Assembly: GCF_004197395.1 (NCBI RefSeq) | Contig: NZ_SELS01000063.1 | Span: forward strand, 1 to 43,117 | Origin: Paraburkholderia sp. UYCP14C | Lineage (GTDB): Bacteria > Pseudomonadota > Gammaproteobacteria > Burkholderiales > Burkholderiaceae | DNA length: 43,117 nt | Direction of reading: 5' to 3' | The notes under the pieces: model-generated | What the model was told of the DNA's origin: nothing | Database searches by the model: none | What the model saw: the letters and a program-made list of their open reading frames with translations, nothing else | In this document: one piece after another, positions 26,171 through 34,432 of the stretch | How the letters are laid out: each line of letters starts with the position of its first letter | Numbering within the stretch: the first letter of the stretch is position 1 | Position numbers and translations under genes: made by a program

Positions 26171-26851
26171 TTACGAGCGGAAGAGCCGCGAATACTGCGA
26201 CTCGTGGCGCGCCGACAGAATGCCGAGCTGCGGCGCGAACGTGTTGAGGTCGTCACGTGAAGTGGCGAGCGCGCGCGCGACGGCCGCGTCGATCGGTCCG
26301 CGCAGCGCGACGATGATGCGCTGCCCCGCAAGCTGGCCGAGTGGCACCGCCTTCAACGCGGCAGCGGCCTGGTTCTCGACCCAGCTGAACGCATAGGCGG
26401 CGAGCGCGGCATCGACAGGCGCATCGTGCGCATAGGCAGCGAAGGCGAACGCGCTCGGCTGCGCGAGCGGCGTGAGCGACGCGAGCGTCGCGCGTCTCGC
26501 CGCATCGCCCCATTCGAGCGAGACGCATAGCTGTCGCAGCGACCAGCCCATCTGCTCGGTTTCGCGGCGTAGCTCGGCGGACTCCCGGCTCGCGAGAAAC
26601 TCGGCGTTGGCATCGGCGAGTTCCACGGCATCGTGCGTACGCCAGCGTTCGATCTGCTGGGCCAGGAACGGCAACTCGCCGCGCGCGAGCACGTCGGTCA
26701 GGCCGCGTTCGATCCACGTGCGGGCGGAGTCGGCGTCGGTGATGAGTTGCGCTTCGATTGCCGCTTCGAGACCCTGCGAATAGCTGAACGCGCCGATCGG
26801 CAGCGCCGGCGACGCGAGATGCAGCAGCGCAGTGAGTTCAGCGATGCGCAT
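26171..26851 (-). CDS. ureF: Urease accessory protein UreF
   Basis: Chaperone that, with UreD and UreG, forms the nickel-insertion complex on apo-urease and gates UreG activity. With the start at 26851 it has 226 residues and begins [29 protein letters not shown], the family's characteristic N-terminus. A longer frame upstream only reads the histidine-codon tail of ureE out of frame and is not credible. An in-frame ATG at 26872 (seven residues earlier) cannot be excluded. The gene overlaps the end of ureE by 14 bases, so the two are translationally linked. Confidence 0.93.
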   Translation of the reverse strand: MRIAELTALLHLASPALPIGAFSYSQGLEAAIEAQLITDADSARTWIERGLTDVLARGELPFLAQQIERWRTHDAVELADANAEFLASRESAELRRETEQMGWSLRQLCVSLEWGDAARRATLASLTPLAQPSAFAFAAYAHDAPVDAALAAYAFSWVENQAAAALKAVPLGQLAGQRIIVALRGPIDAAVARALATSRDDLNTFAPQLGILSARHESQYSRLFRS

Positions 26852-27467
26852 GGCGATGCGAGTGGTGCCCATGTCCGCACGATTCGTCGTGCACGTGGCC
26901 ATGGTCGTGATCGTGCGAGTGCGAAGAACCCTCATGACCATGCTCATGACCATGATGCTCGCCAAACACCTGTTGCGCGATCGCATAGTCCTCGGCAAAG
27001 GTCTCGTCGTGCCCATGCTTATGCCCGCCGCCATAGGCACCCGCTTCCGGCTGGAACGGCAGCGTCGCCTGTTCGACCGTCGCGCCGATGCGCTTGATCA
27101 TGTCGGCGAGCACCGGATCGTATTCGAGCTTCAGATAATCGGCGCCCACTTCGACCGGCGTATGACGATTGCCGAGGTGATACGCGGCGCGCGTCAACGT
27201 CAACGCGTCCGAGGCGCGTACCACGAGCACGGCTTCATCGGCGGCAACGACGCGCACGAGCCCGCCATCATCGGCGACGAGCACGTCGCCATCGCGCAGC
27301 ACGGTGCCGCGCGGCAACAGCAAGGCGACTTCCTCGCCGTTGTCGAGCGTCGCGGCAAGACGGCTCTTGCGGCGTTCGTCGAACGCGAGCGTCAACGTCG
27401 GCGCACGCTTCACGAGTACCGGCGCAATCTTCAGATGCGGCGCGAGAAGTTTATCGAGTGTACGCAT
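26838..27467 (-). CDS. ureE: Urease accessory protein UreE, histidine-rich
   Basis: Nickel metallochaperone that passes Ni(II) to the UreDFG-urease complex. With the start at 27467 it has 209 residues. The N-terminal peptide-binding domain ([14 protein letters not shown]) and the central metal-binding domain ([12 protein letters not shown], with the conserved His) are present. The last 65 or so residues hold about 20 histidines in HxH/HGH runs, far more than the minimum needed and typical of nickel-storing UreE forms. The ATG comes two bases after the ureC stop, so translation is coupled. A longer frame upstream lies inside ureC and is rejected. Confidence 0.95.
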   Translation of the reverse strand: MRTLDKLLAPHLKIAPVLVKRAPTLTLAFDERRKSRLAATLDNGEEVALLLPRGTVLRDGDVLVADDGGLVRVVAADEAVLVVRASDALTLTRAAYHLGNRHTPVEVGADYLKLEYDPVLADMIKRIGATVEQATLPFQPEAGAYGGGHKHGHDETFAEDYAIAQQVFGEHHGHEHGHEGSSHSHDHDHGHVHDESCGHGHHSHRHAHR

Positions 27468-27469
27468 GA

Positions 27470-29176
27470 TCAGAACAGGAAATAGCGTTGCGCCATCGGC
27501 AGCACGGTGGCCGGATCGCAGGTCAGCAACTGGCCGTCGGCGATCACCTGGTAGGTTTCCGGGTCGACGCTGATATTCGGGCGCCACGCGTTGTGAATCA
27601 TGTCGGCCTTGGTCACGTTGCGGCAGTTCTTCACGGCAACGATGCGCTTTTGCAAGCCATAGCGTTCGGCGACGTTCGCATCGGCGGCGAGCTGCGACAC
27701 GAAGGTCAGCGACGTGCGACCCAGCGCGCCGCCGCGCGTCGCGAACATCTCGCGATAGTGCACGGGCTGCGGCGTCGGAATCGACGCATTCGGGTCGCCC
27801 ATCTGGGCCATCGCGATCATGCCGCCCTTCAGGATCAGCGACGGTTTGATGCCGAAAAACGCCGGCTCCCAGAACACGAGGTCGGCCCACTTGCCCGGCT
27901 CGATCGAGCCGACTTCATGCGCGATGCCGTGCGTGATCGCCGGATTGATCGTGTACTTCGCAACGTAGCGCTTCGCGCGGAAATTGTCGTGCCGCGCGCC
28001 GTCCTCGGGCAGCGCGCCGCGCTGCACCTTCATCTTGTGCGCGGTCTGCCACGTGCGGATGATCACTTCGCCGACGCGGCCCATCGCCTGCGAATCCGAC
28101 GACAGCATCGACAGCGCGCCGAGATCGTGCAGGATGTCCTCGGCCGCGATCGTCTCGCGGCGAATTCGCGATTCGGCGAACGCGATGTCTTCGGCAATCG
28201 ACGGATCGAGGTGATGGCACACCATCAGCATGTCGAGATGCTCTTCGAGCGTGTTGACCGTATAGGGCCGCGTCGGGTTCGTCGACGACGGCAGCACGTT
28301 CGCTTCGCCGCACACCTTGATGATGTCCGGCGCGTGGCCGCCGCCCGCGCCCTCGGTGTGATACGTGTGGATCGTGCGGCCCTTGAATGCGGCGACGGTC
28401 GCTTCGACGAAGCCCGCTTCGTTCAGCGTGTCGGTGTGGATCGCGACTTGCGTGTCCGTATCGTCGGCGACGGAAAGGCAGTTGTCGATCGCGGCCGGCG
28501 TCGTGCCCCAGTCCTCGTGCAGCTTCAGGCCGATCGCGCCCGCGGCGATCTGCTCGGTGAGCGGTGCCGGCTGGCTCACGTTGCCCTTGCCGAGAAAGCC
28601 GAGGTTCATCGGATAGCCGTCGGCCGCTTGCAGCATGCGTTCGAGATGCCACGGTCCCGGCGTGCAGGTCGTCGCATTCGTGCCGGTCGCGGGGCCGGTG
28701 CCGCCGCCGAGCATCGTCGTCACGCCGCTCGCGAGCGCTTCCTCGATCTGCTGCGGGCTGATGAAGTGAATGTGCGTATCGATGCCGCCCGCGGTCACGA
28801 TCAGCCCTTCGCCCGCGATCACTTCGGTGGAGGCGCCGATCGCGATCGTCACGTTCGGCTGGATGTCGGGATTGCCGGCCTTGCCGATCGCGGCGATGCG
28901 GCCGTCCTTGATGCCGATGTCGCCCTTCACGATACCCCAGTGATCGAGGATCACCGCGTTCGTCACGACGGTATCGACGACCTCGGCATGTACGCGCTGC
29001 GACTGCCCCATGCCGTCGCGAATCACCTTGCCGCCGCCGAACTTGACCTCTTCGCCGTAGGTCGTGAAGTCGCGCTCGATCTCGATCAGCAGTTCGGTGT
29101 CGGCGAGGCGAACGCGGTCGCCGGTGGTGGGGCCGAACATCTCCGCGTACGCGCGGCGGCCAATGCGTAGTGTCAT
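27470..29176 (-). CDS. ureC: Urease alpha subunit
   Basis: Catalytic subunit of the nickel enzyme that hydrolyses urea to ammonia and carbamate in the cytoplasm. The 568 residues carry the full active site: His135 and His137 (GIDTHIHF), Lys218 that becomes carbamylated to bridge the two nickels (GLKLHEDWG) with His220, His247 (AIHTDT), His273 (TYHTEG), the mobile-flap MVCHHLDPS with its histidine, and the Asp of [10 protein letters not shown]. Length is standard. It is preceded by ureB after a 98-base gap with a tandem repeat, and followed two bases later by ureE. Nothing suggests loss of activity. Confidence 0.98.
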   Translation of the reverse strand: MTLRIGRRAYAEMFGPTTGDRVRLADTELLIEIERDFTTYGEEVKFGGGKVIRDGMGQSQRVHAEVVDTVVTNAVILDHWGIVKGDIGIKDGRIAAIGKAGNPDIQPNVTIAIGASTEVIAGEGLIVTAGGIDTHIHFISPQQIEEALASGVTTMLGGGTGPATGTNATTCTPGPWHLERMLQAADGYPMNLGFLGKGNVSQPAPLTEQIAAGAIGLKLHEDWGTTPAAIDNCLSVADDTDTQVAIHTDTLNEAGFVEATVAAFKGRTIHTYHTEGAGGGHAPDIIKVCGEANVLPSSTNPTRPYTVNTLEEHLDMLMVCHHLDPSIAEDIAFAESRIRRETIAAEDILHDLGALSMLSSDSQAMGRVGEVIIRTWQTAHKMKVQRGALPEDGARHDNFRAKRYVAKYTINPAITHGIAHEVGSIEPGKWADLVFWEPAFFGIKPSLILKGGMIAMAQMGDPNASIPTPQPVHYREMFATRGGALGRTSLTFVSQLAADANVAERYGLQKRIVAVKNCRNVTKADMIHNAWRPNISVDPETYQVIADGQLLTCDPATVLPMAQRYFLF

Positions 29177-29192
29177 GGTGTGGATCCGGAAT

Positions 29193-29225
29193 GAGCTACA
29201 AGCGAGCTACAAGCGAGCTACAGGC
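29193..29225. repeat. 11-bp tandem repeat x3 between ureB and ureC
   Basis: Three consecutive copies of GAGCTACAAGC (the third reads GAGCTACAGGC) occupy one third of the ureB-ureC gap, 17 bases upstream of the ureC ATG. The unit is close to one helical turn. In the transcript the leader of ureC would carry these copies. Confidence 0.75.
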
Positions 29226-29274
29226 AAGGCAACAGGGAGCCGTGCGGTCCAAACGCCAGGGCGCGGGCGGCGCA

Positions 29275-29580
29275 TCACAGCTTGCCCATCACCTTGCCGT
29301 TGAAGCCGTAGACGACGCGATCGCCCGCCAGCGCGACGAGTTCGACCGTACGTTGCTGGCCGGGCTCGAAGCGCACCGCGGTGCCCGCCGCGATGTTCAG
29401 GCGAAAGCCGCGCGCCGCTTCGCGATCGAACGACAGCGCGTCGTTCACTTCGTAGAAATGGTAGTGCGAGCCGATCTGCACGGGACGGTCGCCGGTATTC
29501 GACACCACCACCGTGACCGTCGCGCGGCCGGCGTTCAGTTCGTGTTCGCCGCCGTCGATGAGGAGTTCGCCGGGAATCAT
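29275..29580 (-). CDS. ureB: Urease beta subunit
   Basis: Structural beta subunit (101 residues) of the three-gene bacterial urease. It begins [19 protein letters not shown] and contains [13 protein letters not shown] and the closing [10 protein letters not shown], all near-invariant. It packs between UreA and UreC and contributes to the flap over the active site. It lies 25 bases after ureA and 98 bases before ureC on the same strand. Confidence 0.97.
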   Translation of the reverse strand: MIPGELLIDGGEHELNAGRATVTVVVSNTGDRPVQIGSHYHFYEVNDALSFDREAARGFRLNIAAGTAVRFEPGQQRTVELVALAGDRVVYGFNGKVMGKL

Positions 29581-29605
29581 GGGGCCTGCCTTGACGGAGA
29601 AGAGT

Positions 29606-29908
29606 TCAGGGAATCGGATGATGGACGGTGACGAGCTTGGTGCCGTCCGGGAACGTCGCTTCGACCTGGATATCGGGGATCATCTCGGGCACGCCCTCCA
29701 TCACGTCGGCACGCGTGAGCAGCGTGGTGCCGTAGTGCATCACCTCGGCGACGCTCTTGCCGTCGCGCGCGGCTTCCATCAGCGCGGCGGTGATGAAGGC
29801 GACCGCCTCCGGATAGTTCAGCTTGAGGCCGCGCGCGCGGCGCCGTTCGGCGAGCAGCGCGGCGGTGAAGATCAGCAGCTTGTCCTTCTCGCGAGGTGTC
29901 AGCTTCAT
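29606..29908 (-). CDS. ureA: Urease gamma subunit
   Basis: Smallest structural urease subunit (100 residues). It starts [23 protein letters not shown] and has [24 protein letters not shown] and the [12 protein letters not shown] end, all standard. It forms the trimeric core with UreB and UreC. It is separated from the upstream gene (a substrate-binding protein) by 158 bases that hold an 8-bp inverted repeat, so it may have an internal promoter or processing site. Confidence 0.97.
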   Translation of the reverse strand: MKLTPREKDKLLIFTAALLAERRRARGLKLNYPEAVAFITAALMEAARDGKSVAEVMHYGTTLLTRADVMEGVPEMIPDIQVEATFPDGTKLVTVHHPIP

Positions 29909-29985
29909 CGGGTGTCGGTATCGGCGTTAGGGTGTGGTGGCTTGTTCGTCGCATCGCGATGACGGAGTGCTCGCATCGCGCCGTC

Positions 29986-30011
29986 AGCCGGTCACGGTAC
30001 CAAGACCGGCT
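29986..30011. promoter_or_regulatory. 8-bp inverted repeat in the gap before ureA
   Basis: AGCCGGTC (29986-29993) and GACCGGCT (30004-30011), perfect arms around ten bases, in the 158-base gap between the binding-protein gene and ureA. No T-run follows on the minus strand. It may be an attenuator, a processing hairpin or an operator. Confidence 0.4.
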
Positions 30012-30066
30012 AACGACGCGCTTACAAATGCGTTTACAACCGAGCTTGCCACCGCGTTTGCAAAAA

Positions 30067-30879
30067 TCACAGATCGGCGGGCAGCGGCGCGCCGAACCAC
30101 TTCTTCGACATCGCAGCGAGCGTGCCGTCGTGTTTGGCCTGCGCGATCGCGGCATCGACCTTCTGTTGCAGGCGCGGCTCGTTCTTGTTCATGCCGACGA
30201 AGCACGGCGAGTTCTTGATCACGAACTTCGGCTCCGGGCGGCGCGGCGGATTCTTCGCGAGGATCGCGGCCGCGACGATGTTGCCGGCCGCGATCAGCTG
30301 CACCTGGCCGGACAGGAACGCGGCGATCGTCGCGTTGTTGTCCTCGAAGCGTTTGATCGTCGCGTTGGGCGCCATCTGCGTGAGACCGATTTCTTCGAGC
30401 GCGCCGCGCGTCGCGCCGACGGTCTTGCCGGTCAGATCGGCGGGACCGCTCACCTTGATATCGGCGGGACCGAACACGCCCTGGTAGTACGGCGCGTACG
30501 CGCTCGAGAAGTCGATCACCTTCTCGCGCTCGGGCGTCTTGCCGAGCGACGAGATCACGAGGTCGACCTTGTTCGTTTGAAGGTACGGAATGCGGTTCGC
30601 GCTGTTGACCGGCACCAGTTCGAGCTTCACGTTCATCGCTTTGGCGAGCAGCGCGGCCGTGTCGATGTCGTAGCCCTGCGGCTTCATGTCGGGACCGACC
30701 GAGCCGAACGGCGGATAGTCTTCGGGCACGGCGACCTTCAGCACGCCGGCCTTGGCGATGTTGTCGAGCGTGTCGGCGTGCGCAGGGCTCACATGAAACG
30801 CGAGGTCGGCGACGATGGGCAGGGCGAGCAATGCGGCCAGCAAGGCGCGGCGCGCGGCGCGGGAGAGAGTGCGGGTCAT
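30067..30879 (-). CDS. Periplasmic amino-acid-type substrate-binding protein (SBP family 3)
   Basis: A 270-residue solute-binding protein of the bacterial extracellular solute-binding family 3, which normally feeds polar amino acids or related compounds to an ABC permease. With the start at 30879 it has a good signal peptide (two Arg pairs, then ALLAALLALPIVADLAF, ending SPAHA). The mature part begins TLDNIAKAGVLKVAVPEDYPPFG and has the family's GYDIDTAALLAKAM and VDLVISSLGKTPEREKVIDFSSAY. The oddity is location: it sits inside the urease operon, between ureD and ureA on the same strand, with no matching permease or ATPase nearby. The urt system next door has its own binding protein (urtA) of a different family. 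The ligand could be a nitrogen compound, but this is inference. Confidence 0.85.
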   Translation of the reverse strand: MTRTLSRAARRALLAALLALPIVADLAFHVSPAHADTLDNIAKAGVLKVAVPEDYPPFGSVGPDMKPQGYDIDTAALLAKAMNVKLELVPVNSANRIPYLQTNKVDLVISSLGKTPEREKVIDFSSAYAPYYQGVFGPADIKVSGPADLTGKTVGATRGALEEIGLTQMAPNATIKRFEDNNATIAAFLSGQVQLIAAGNIVAAAILAKNPPRRPEPKFVIKNSPCFVGMNKNEPRLQQKVDAAIAQAKHDGTLAAMSKKWFGAPLPADL

Positions 30880-31092
30880 GGGCGTGAGCGGTGGTGGTGT
30901 CGTTGGTGTCGGGTCGTCGCTGGCTTCATCGTTGCCGGCCGCGAAGTGGCGAATGCAATGCAAGCTGTGTGCCATCGCGCTGCGCTGTGGCGCGCGGCGC
31001 GTTTCGCCGGCTCGCGCACAGGGTTGGGGCGAGCGCGTGTGCCACCTTGGTGCGCGAACGGTGCGATGAAGAAGAAAGGGGGAAGCGCGCGC

Positions 31093-31962
31093 TCAGGTCG
31101 ACCAGATCCGCAACGGCACTGCCGCGACACCATGCACGACCGGGCGCAATTGCAGCCAGCAGCGCGTCAGCGCGTGCTGCAGCGTTTCCATCGAGCGCGA
31201 TACCGCGCGCACCAGCAGCACGCCGTTCGTCACGCAGGAGGCGGCCGCTCGCAAGGTATCGTCGAACGGCAATTGCGCGCTCAGCGATTCGGCGAGCGCG
31301 TCGTCGCACGCGGCGCCCACCGCCCACAGCGTGCCGTACGCAGGAAAGCCGGCGAGTCCCTGCGGCGCGTCGCGCAGCGGATCGTCGGCGGTGAGGCTCG
31401 CGCGTTCGAACCACAGTAGCTCGCCATTCGCGCCGACGATGCGCGACACCGCGCGCAAGCTACCCGCCGACCAGCGTTCGCCGGCCGCCTGGCGTCCGAG
31501 CTGCGTCGCGTCCCAGCCGATCGCGCTCGCGCCGGCGCCGAGCGTCAGCGAAAAATCGAGTTGCGCGTTCGCGTGGTCGAACACGATGTTGTTCTGCGGC
31601 AGCCAGTCGAGCTTCGCCTGGCCGGCCACCTGCAGCGCGATACGTTGCCGCGCCGCGCGGCCGTTCGACTTGTACCACTTGGTTGCGCCCGGCGTCGTCA
31701 GCACGGCATGCGTGTGCGCGGCGAGCGTGATGTCGATGTCGAGCTGATCGCCACCCGCGACGCCGCCGGGCGGATGCACGATCACCGCGTGACAGATCGC
31801 CGGGCCTTCCGGATAGAGCGGCCGTTGCACGCGCAGCGGCCCATCGTGCAGCCGGTGCGCGAGCGTCGTGCGGGCGTCGCCGGCGACGAAGCCGAGTTCG
31901 AGACGCGCGCGCCATGGCGTGTGCGCGGCGGCGAGCGTGGCGTGGTTTTCGTGAAGCGACAT
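31093..31962 (-). CDS. ureD: Urease accessory protein UreD (UreH)
   Basis: Scaffold protein that binds apo-urease and carries nickel through its interior in the UreDFG complex. With the ATG at 31962 it has 289 residues. Family signatures are [39 protein letters not shown] and the C-terminal LRIW. A much longer frame upstream runs through two other small genes and is not the real start. No good ribosome site precedes the ATG, but a plausible promoter overlapped by a palindrome lies just upstream. The end is separated from the substrate-binding protein by about 210 bases. Confidence 0.95.
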   Translation of the reverse strand: MSLHENHATLAAAHTPWRARLELGFVAGDARTTLAHRLHDGPLRVQRPLYPEGPAICHAVIVHPPGGVAGGDQLDIDITLAAHTHAVLTTPGATKWYKSNGRAARQRIALQVAGQAKLDWLPQNNIVFDHANAQLDFSLTLGAGASAIGWDATQLGRQAAGERWSAGSLRAVSRIVGANGELLWFERASLTADDPLRDAPQGLAGFPAYGTLWAVGAACDDALAESLSAQLPFDDTLRAAASCVTNGVLLVRAVSRSMETLQHALTRCWLQLRPVVHGVAAVPLRIWST

Positions 31963-31992
31963 GCGGATGGAGGGCGGAATCGGCGTGCGGCG

Positions 31993-32020
31993 AGCATAGC
32001 ACGCGGGTCGAAGCGCGCAA
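31993..32020 (-). promoter_or_regulatory. Candidate sigma-70 promoter of the ureD operon
   Basis: Read on the minus strand: TTGCGC (-35), 16 bases, then TATGCT (-10), 31 bases upstream of the ureD ATG. The -35 hexamer lies within the right arm of the 29-bp palindrome, so a protein bound there would block or assist polymerase. The hexamers are imperfect, hence moderate confidence. Confidence 0.45.
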
Positions 32021-32043
32021 GCCGCGGTAACCGCAGCTTGCGC
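32015..32043. promoter_or_regulatory. 29-bp interrupted palindrome upstream of ureD
   Basis: Outer arms GCGCAAGC (32015-32022) and GCTTGCGC (32036-32043), inner arms GCGGT and ACCGC, one C/A mismatch and a single central A: thirteen of fourteen base pairs match. It lies 14 bases after the end of the upstream 65-codon gene and overlaps the candidate ureD promoter. It is either an operator or the terminator of the preceding gene; no T-run follows on the minus strand, which favours an operator. Confidence 0.55.
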
Positions 32044-32057
32044 GGCAGCGACTACGA

Positions 32058-32255
32058 CTACGACGCAGTACCCTCGGGTGAGGCCTCGGTCACCGACAGC
32101 ACCTTGATGCCCTCCCACTGCGGATGCAGCAGGCGCAGCAACGCGAGGACCGCGCGGGGCGTGTTTTCCTGAACGGTCAACGAGTCGCTGCCTGTCAGGA
32201 TTGCTTTCTTGCCATGTTGGCAGTACTGATATTCGACGCGAACCGTCACGGACAT
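32058..32255 (-). CDS. Small hypothetical protein (65 aa)
   Basis: Encodes 65 residues, starting [21 protein letters not shown] strong ribosome site (AAGGGAG, six or so bases before the ATG) and normal high-GC codon use support a real gene. The protein has alternating hydrophobic residues at its start, suggesting a small beta-rich fold, and one Cys-x-His. It has no signal peptide. It lies between the 119-residue protein gene and ureD on the minus strand, inside the urt-ure block. I do not recognise a family. Confidence 0.65.
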   Translation of the reverse strand: MSVTVRVEYQYCQHGKKAILTGSDSLTVQENTPRAVLALLRLLHPQWEGIKVLSVTEASPEGTAS

Positions 32256-32321
32256 GCGTATCTCCCTTCTCTTTCGATGTTGTGTCGCTAACCCAGGCCT
32301 TGGGCCGTATCGCGGCAGCGC

Positions 32322-32681
32322 CTAGCGTACGAGTGTCGGCTCGGCGTGATCGTCCACGCCCCGTTCCGCGCGGTTGATGAATCCGCAATCGAGCAATAGC
32401 TGACAGAAAGCTTCCGGCGAACACGACGGACCGGTCGTCTCGGCCATTCTCGCGAGGACGTCGGGGAACGACGCGAGCACGTGCCAGCTGTCGTAGTACG
32501 CGTGCAGTTGTGGCGCGAGTTCGTTGCCGAGCTTCTCCCAGCGCACCGACAGCATGCCGACCGTACCGCCGCTGTCCACCTCGAATAAACCAAAGGTGAC
32601 CGCCGACACGACGTTCATCACCCTGCAATAGGAGGCGGGGTTCCTGTAGAACTCGCGTCTGACCTGCTTTTTGTCGTTCAT
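32322..32681 (-). CDS. Small hypothetical protein (119 aa)
   Basis: Encodes 119 residues from the ATG at 32681, which follows GAGGTGG at a suitable distance; an in-frame GTG nine bases earlier overlaps that ribosome site and is less likely. The sequence is soluble-looking, with [36 protein letters not shown] and a C-terminal half with two cysteines ([18 protein letters not shown]). No signal peptide or known motif. It lies between urtE and the 65-residue gene on the same strand. I do not recognise it. Its conserved-looking Trp/Tyr/Phe content suggests a folded protein rather than a chance frame. Confidence 0.65.
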   Translation of the reverse strand: MNDKKQVRREFYRNPASYCRVMNVVSAVTFGLFEVDSGGTVGMLSVRWEKLGNELAPQLHAYYDSWHVLASFPDVLARMAETTGPSCSPEAFCQLLLDCGFINRAERGVDDHAEPTLVR

Positions 32682-32808
32682 GGTGTCCACCTCATCGAAC
32701 CGTTACGGCGCTGCCTAGCCTGTCTAACGGTTGCGCGGCGGATAACTTGAGTGGTGAGTTGCAGTCGCGTCGGGGGGCGTGGTGGACGGTGGAAATTGAA
32801 GGAAACGC

Positions 32809-33501
32809 TTACACGGCGATCAACCCGCGCACGCCGTCCGCATCCATGTTCGCGCCTTCGCCGCCCGCGATGATTTCGCCGCGGCTCATCACCCAGTAGC
32901 GATCGGCGATCGCTTTGGCGAAGTCGTAGTACTGCTCGACGAGCAGTACCGTCATGCCCATCTCCTCGACGAGTTGCCGCAGCGTGCGGCCGATGTCCTG
33001 GATGATGGACGGCTGGATGCCCTCGGTCGGCTCGTCGAGGATCAGCAGTTGCGGCTCGCTCATCAGCGCGCGGCCGATTGCGAGTTGTTGCTGCTGACCG
33101 CCGGACAGATCGCCGCCGCGCCGGTTGCGCATGTCCTTCAGCACCGGGAACAGCTCATAGATCCGCTCGGGGATTTTCTTCGGCGCCTTTCTGCTGGCGG
33201 CGCCCACCAGCAGATTTTCCTCGACGGTCAGGCGCGGGAAGATATCGCGGCCCTGCGGCACGTAGGCGAGCCCCTGGGCGACGCGCGCATGAGTGGGCAG
33301 CTTCATCAGCCCTTCGCCGCGCCATGCGATCGCACCGCTTTTCGCGGGCACGACGCCCATCAGGCAGCGCAGCAGCGTGGTCTTGCCGACGCCGTTGCGC
33401 CCGAGCAGCACCGTCAGCTTGCCGTCGGGCACCGTGAGCTTCACGTCGCGCAGAATATGGCTGCCGCCGTAGTACTGGTTCAGTCGATCTACTTCGAGCA
33501 T
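32809..33501 (-). CDS. urtE: Urea ABC transporter ATP-binding protein UrtE
   Basis: Second ATPase of the high-affinity urea importer (LivF-like, 230 residues). Walker A LGRNGVGKTTLL (residues 33-44), ABC signature LSGGQQQQLAIGRAL and Walker B LLILDEPTEGI are intact. The protein begins MLEVDRLNQYYGGSHILRDV, and EGIQPSI just after Walker B is common in UrtE. It couples ATP hydrolysis to uptake through UrtB/UrtC. It is the last urt gene, 57 bases after urtD. Confidence 0.95.
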   Translation of the reverse strand: MLEVDRLNQYYGGSHILRDVKLTVPDGKLTVLLGRNGVGKTTLLRCLMGVVPAKSGAIAWRGEGLMKLPTHARVAQGLAYVPQGRDIFPRLTVEENLLVGAASRKAPKKIPERIYELFPVLKDMRNRRGGDLSGGQQQQLAIGRALMSEPQLLILDEPTEGIQPSIIQDIGRTLRQLVEEMGMTVLLVEQYYDFAKAIADRYWVMSRGEIIAGGEGANMDADGVRGLIAV

Positions 33502-33558
33502 GGTTCATTCATCCAGTCGGGTTGACGATGCGATATCGCCTTCAGCCTTCAGCTGCAA

Positions 33559-34422
33559 TCAGCGGCCCAGATAAGACTCGATCACGGTCTCATCGCGCTT
33601 CACTTCGTCGAGCGTGCCGTGCGCGAGCACGCGTCCTTCGGCCATCACCGTTACCTTGCCGGTGTCGCCCGCGAGTGCCGCGACGAACTCCATGTCGTGC
33701 TCGACGACCATCATCGAGCAGGTGCCGCGCAGGTGATTGAGCAACTCGGCGAGCTGCATCGTTTCGTCGTCGGTCATGCCGGCCGCGGGTTCGTCGAGCA
33801 GCAGCAGCGCCGGTTGCTGCATCAGCAGCATGCCGATTTCGAGGCGCTGCTTCTGGCCGTGCGACAGCTCGCCGGCGAGCCGTCGCGCTTCGCTTTCCAG
33901 CCCGATCAGCGCGAGCGTTTCCTCGATGCGCGCCTGCGCGTCGCGATCGAGCCGCGCGCGCAGCGACGCCCACCAGCCCTTGTCGGTCTTCATCGCGAGT
34001 TCGAGGTTTTCCCACACCGGATGCTGCTCGAACACGGTCGGCTTCTGGAACTTGCGGCCGATGCCGGAGCGCGCAATCGCCGGTTCGTTCATCCGGGTGA
34101 GATCGATCGACTGGCCAAGAAACACCTTGCCGTGATCGGGCGCGGTCTTGCCCGTGATCACGTCCATCATCGTCGTCTTTCCCGCGCCGTTCGGGCCGAT
34201 GATGCAGCGCAGTTCGCCCGCGTCGATCGCGAGCGACAGCGCGTTCAGCGCGCGAAAGCCGTCGAAGCTGACCGTCACGTCTTCGAGGTAGAGGATCGTG
34301 CCGTGCGATACGTCGATCTCGCCGGGCACGACCGCGTGCCCCATGCTCGCGACGCCGCTCAACGAGCGTTCTGGCGGTGCTTCGGGTAAATCCAGATCGG
34401 GAACCATCGGGTTTTCGTTCAT
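33559..34422 (-). CDS. urtD: Urea ABC transporter ATP-binding protein UrtD
   Basis: First ATPase of the urea importer (LivG-like, 287 residues). Walker A GPNGAGKTTMMDVITG begins near residue 76, the signature is LSHGQKQRLEIGM, and Walker B is LLLLDEPAAGM. About 40 residues precede the usual ABC start, a modest N-terminal extension seen in beta-proteobacterial UrtD. It starts ten bases after urtC and pairs with UrtE as the motor of the importer. Confidence 0.95.
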   Translation of the reverse strand: MNENPMVPDLDLPEAPPERSLSGVASMGHAVVPGEIDVSHGTILYLEDVTVSFDGFRALNALSLAIDAGELRCIIGPNGAGKTTMMDVITGKTAPDHGKVFLGQSIDLTRMNEPAIARSGIGRKFQKPTVFEQHPVWENLELAMKTDKGWWASLRARLDRDAQARIEETLALIGLESEARRLAGELSHGQKQRLEIGMLLMQQPALLLLDEPAAGMTDDETMQLAELLNHLRGTCSMMVVEHDMEFVAALAGDTGKVTVMAEGRVLAHGTLDEVKRDETVIESYLGR

Positions 34423-34432
34423 CAGCGGTTCC

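Noticed and set aside
27488-29170. Long open frame (560 codons) on the plus strand opposite ureC
   Set aside because: Translation is rich in Arg, His, Asp and Val with no family resemblance. It mirrors the high-GC codon pattern of ureC on the other strand.
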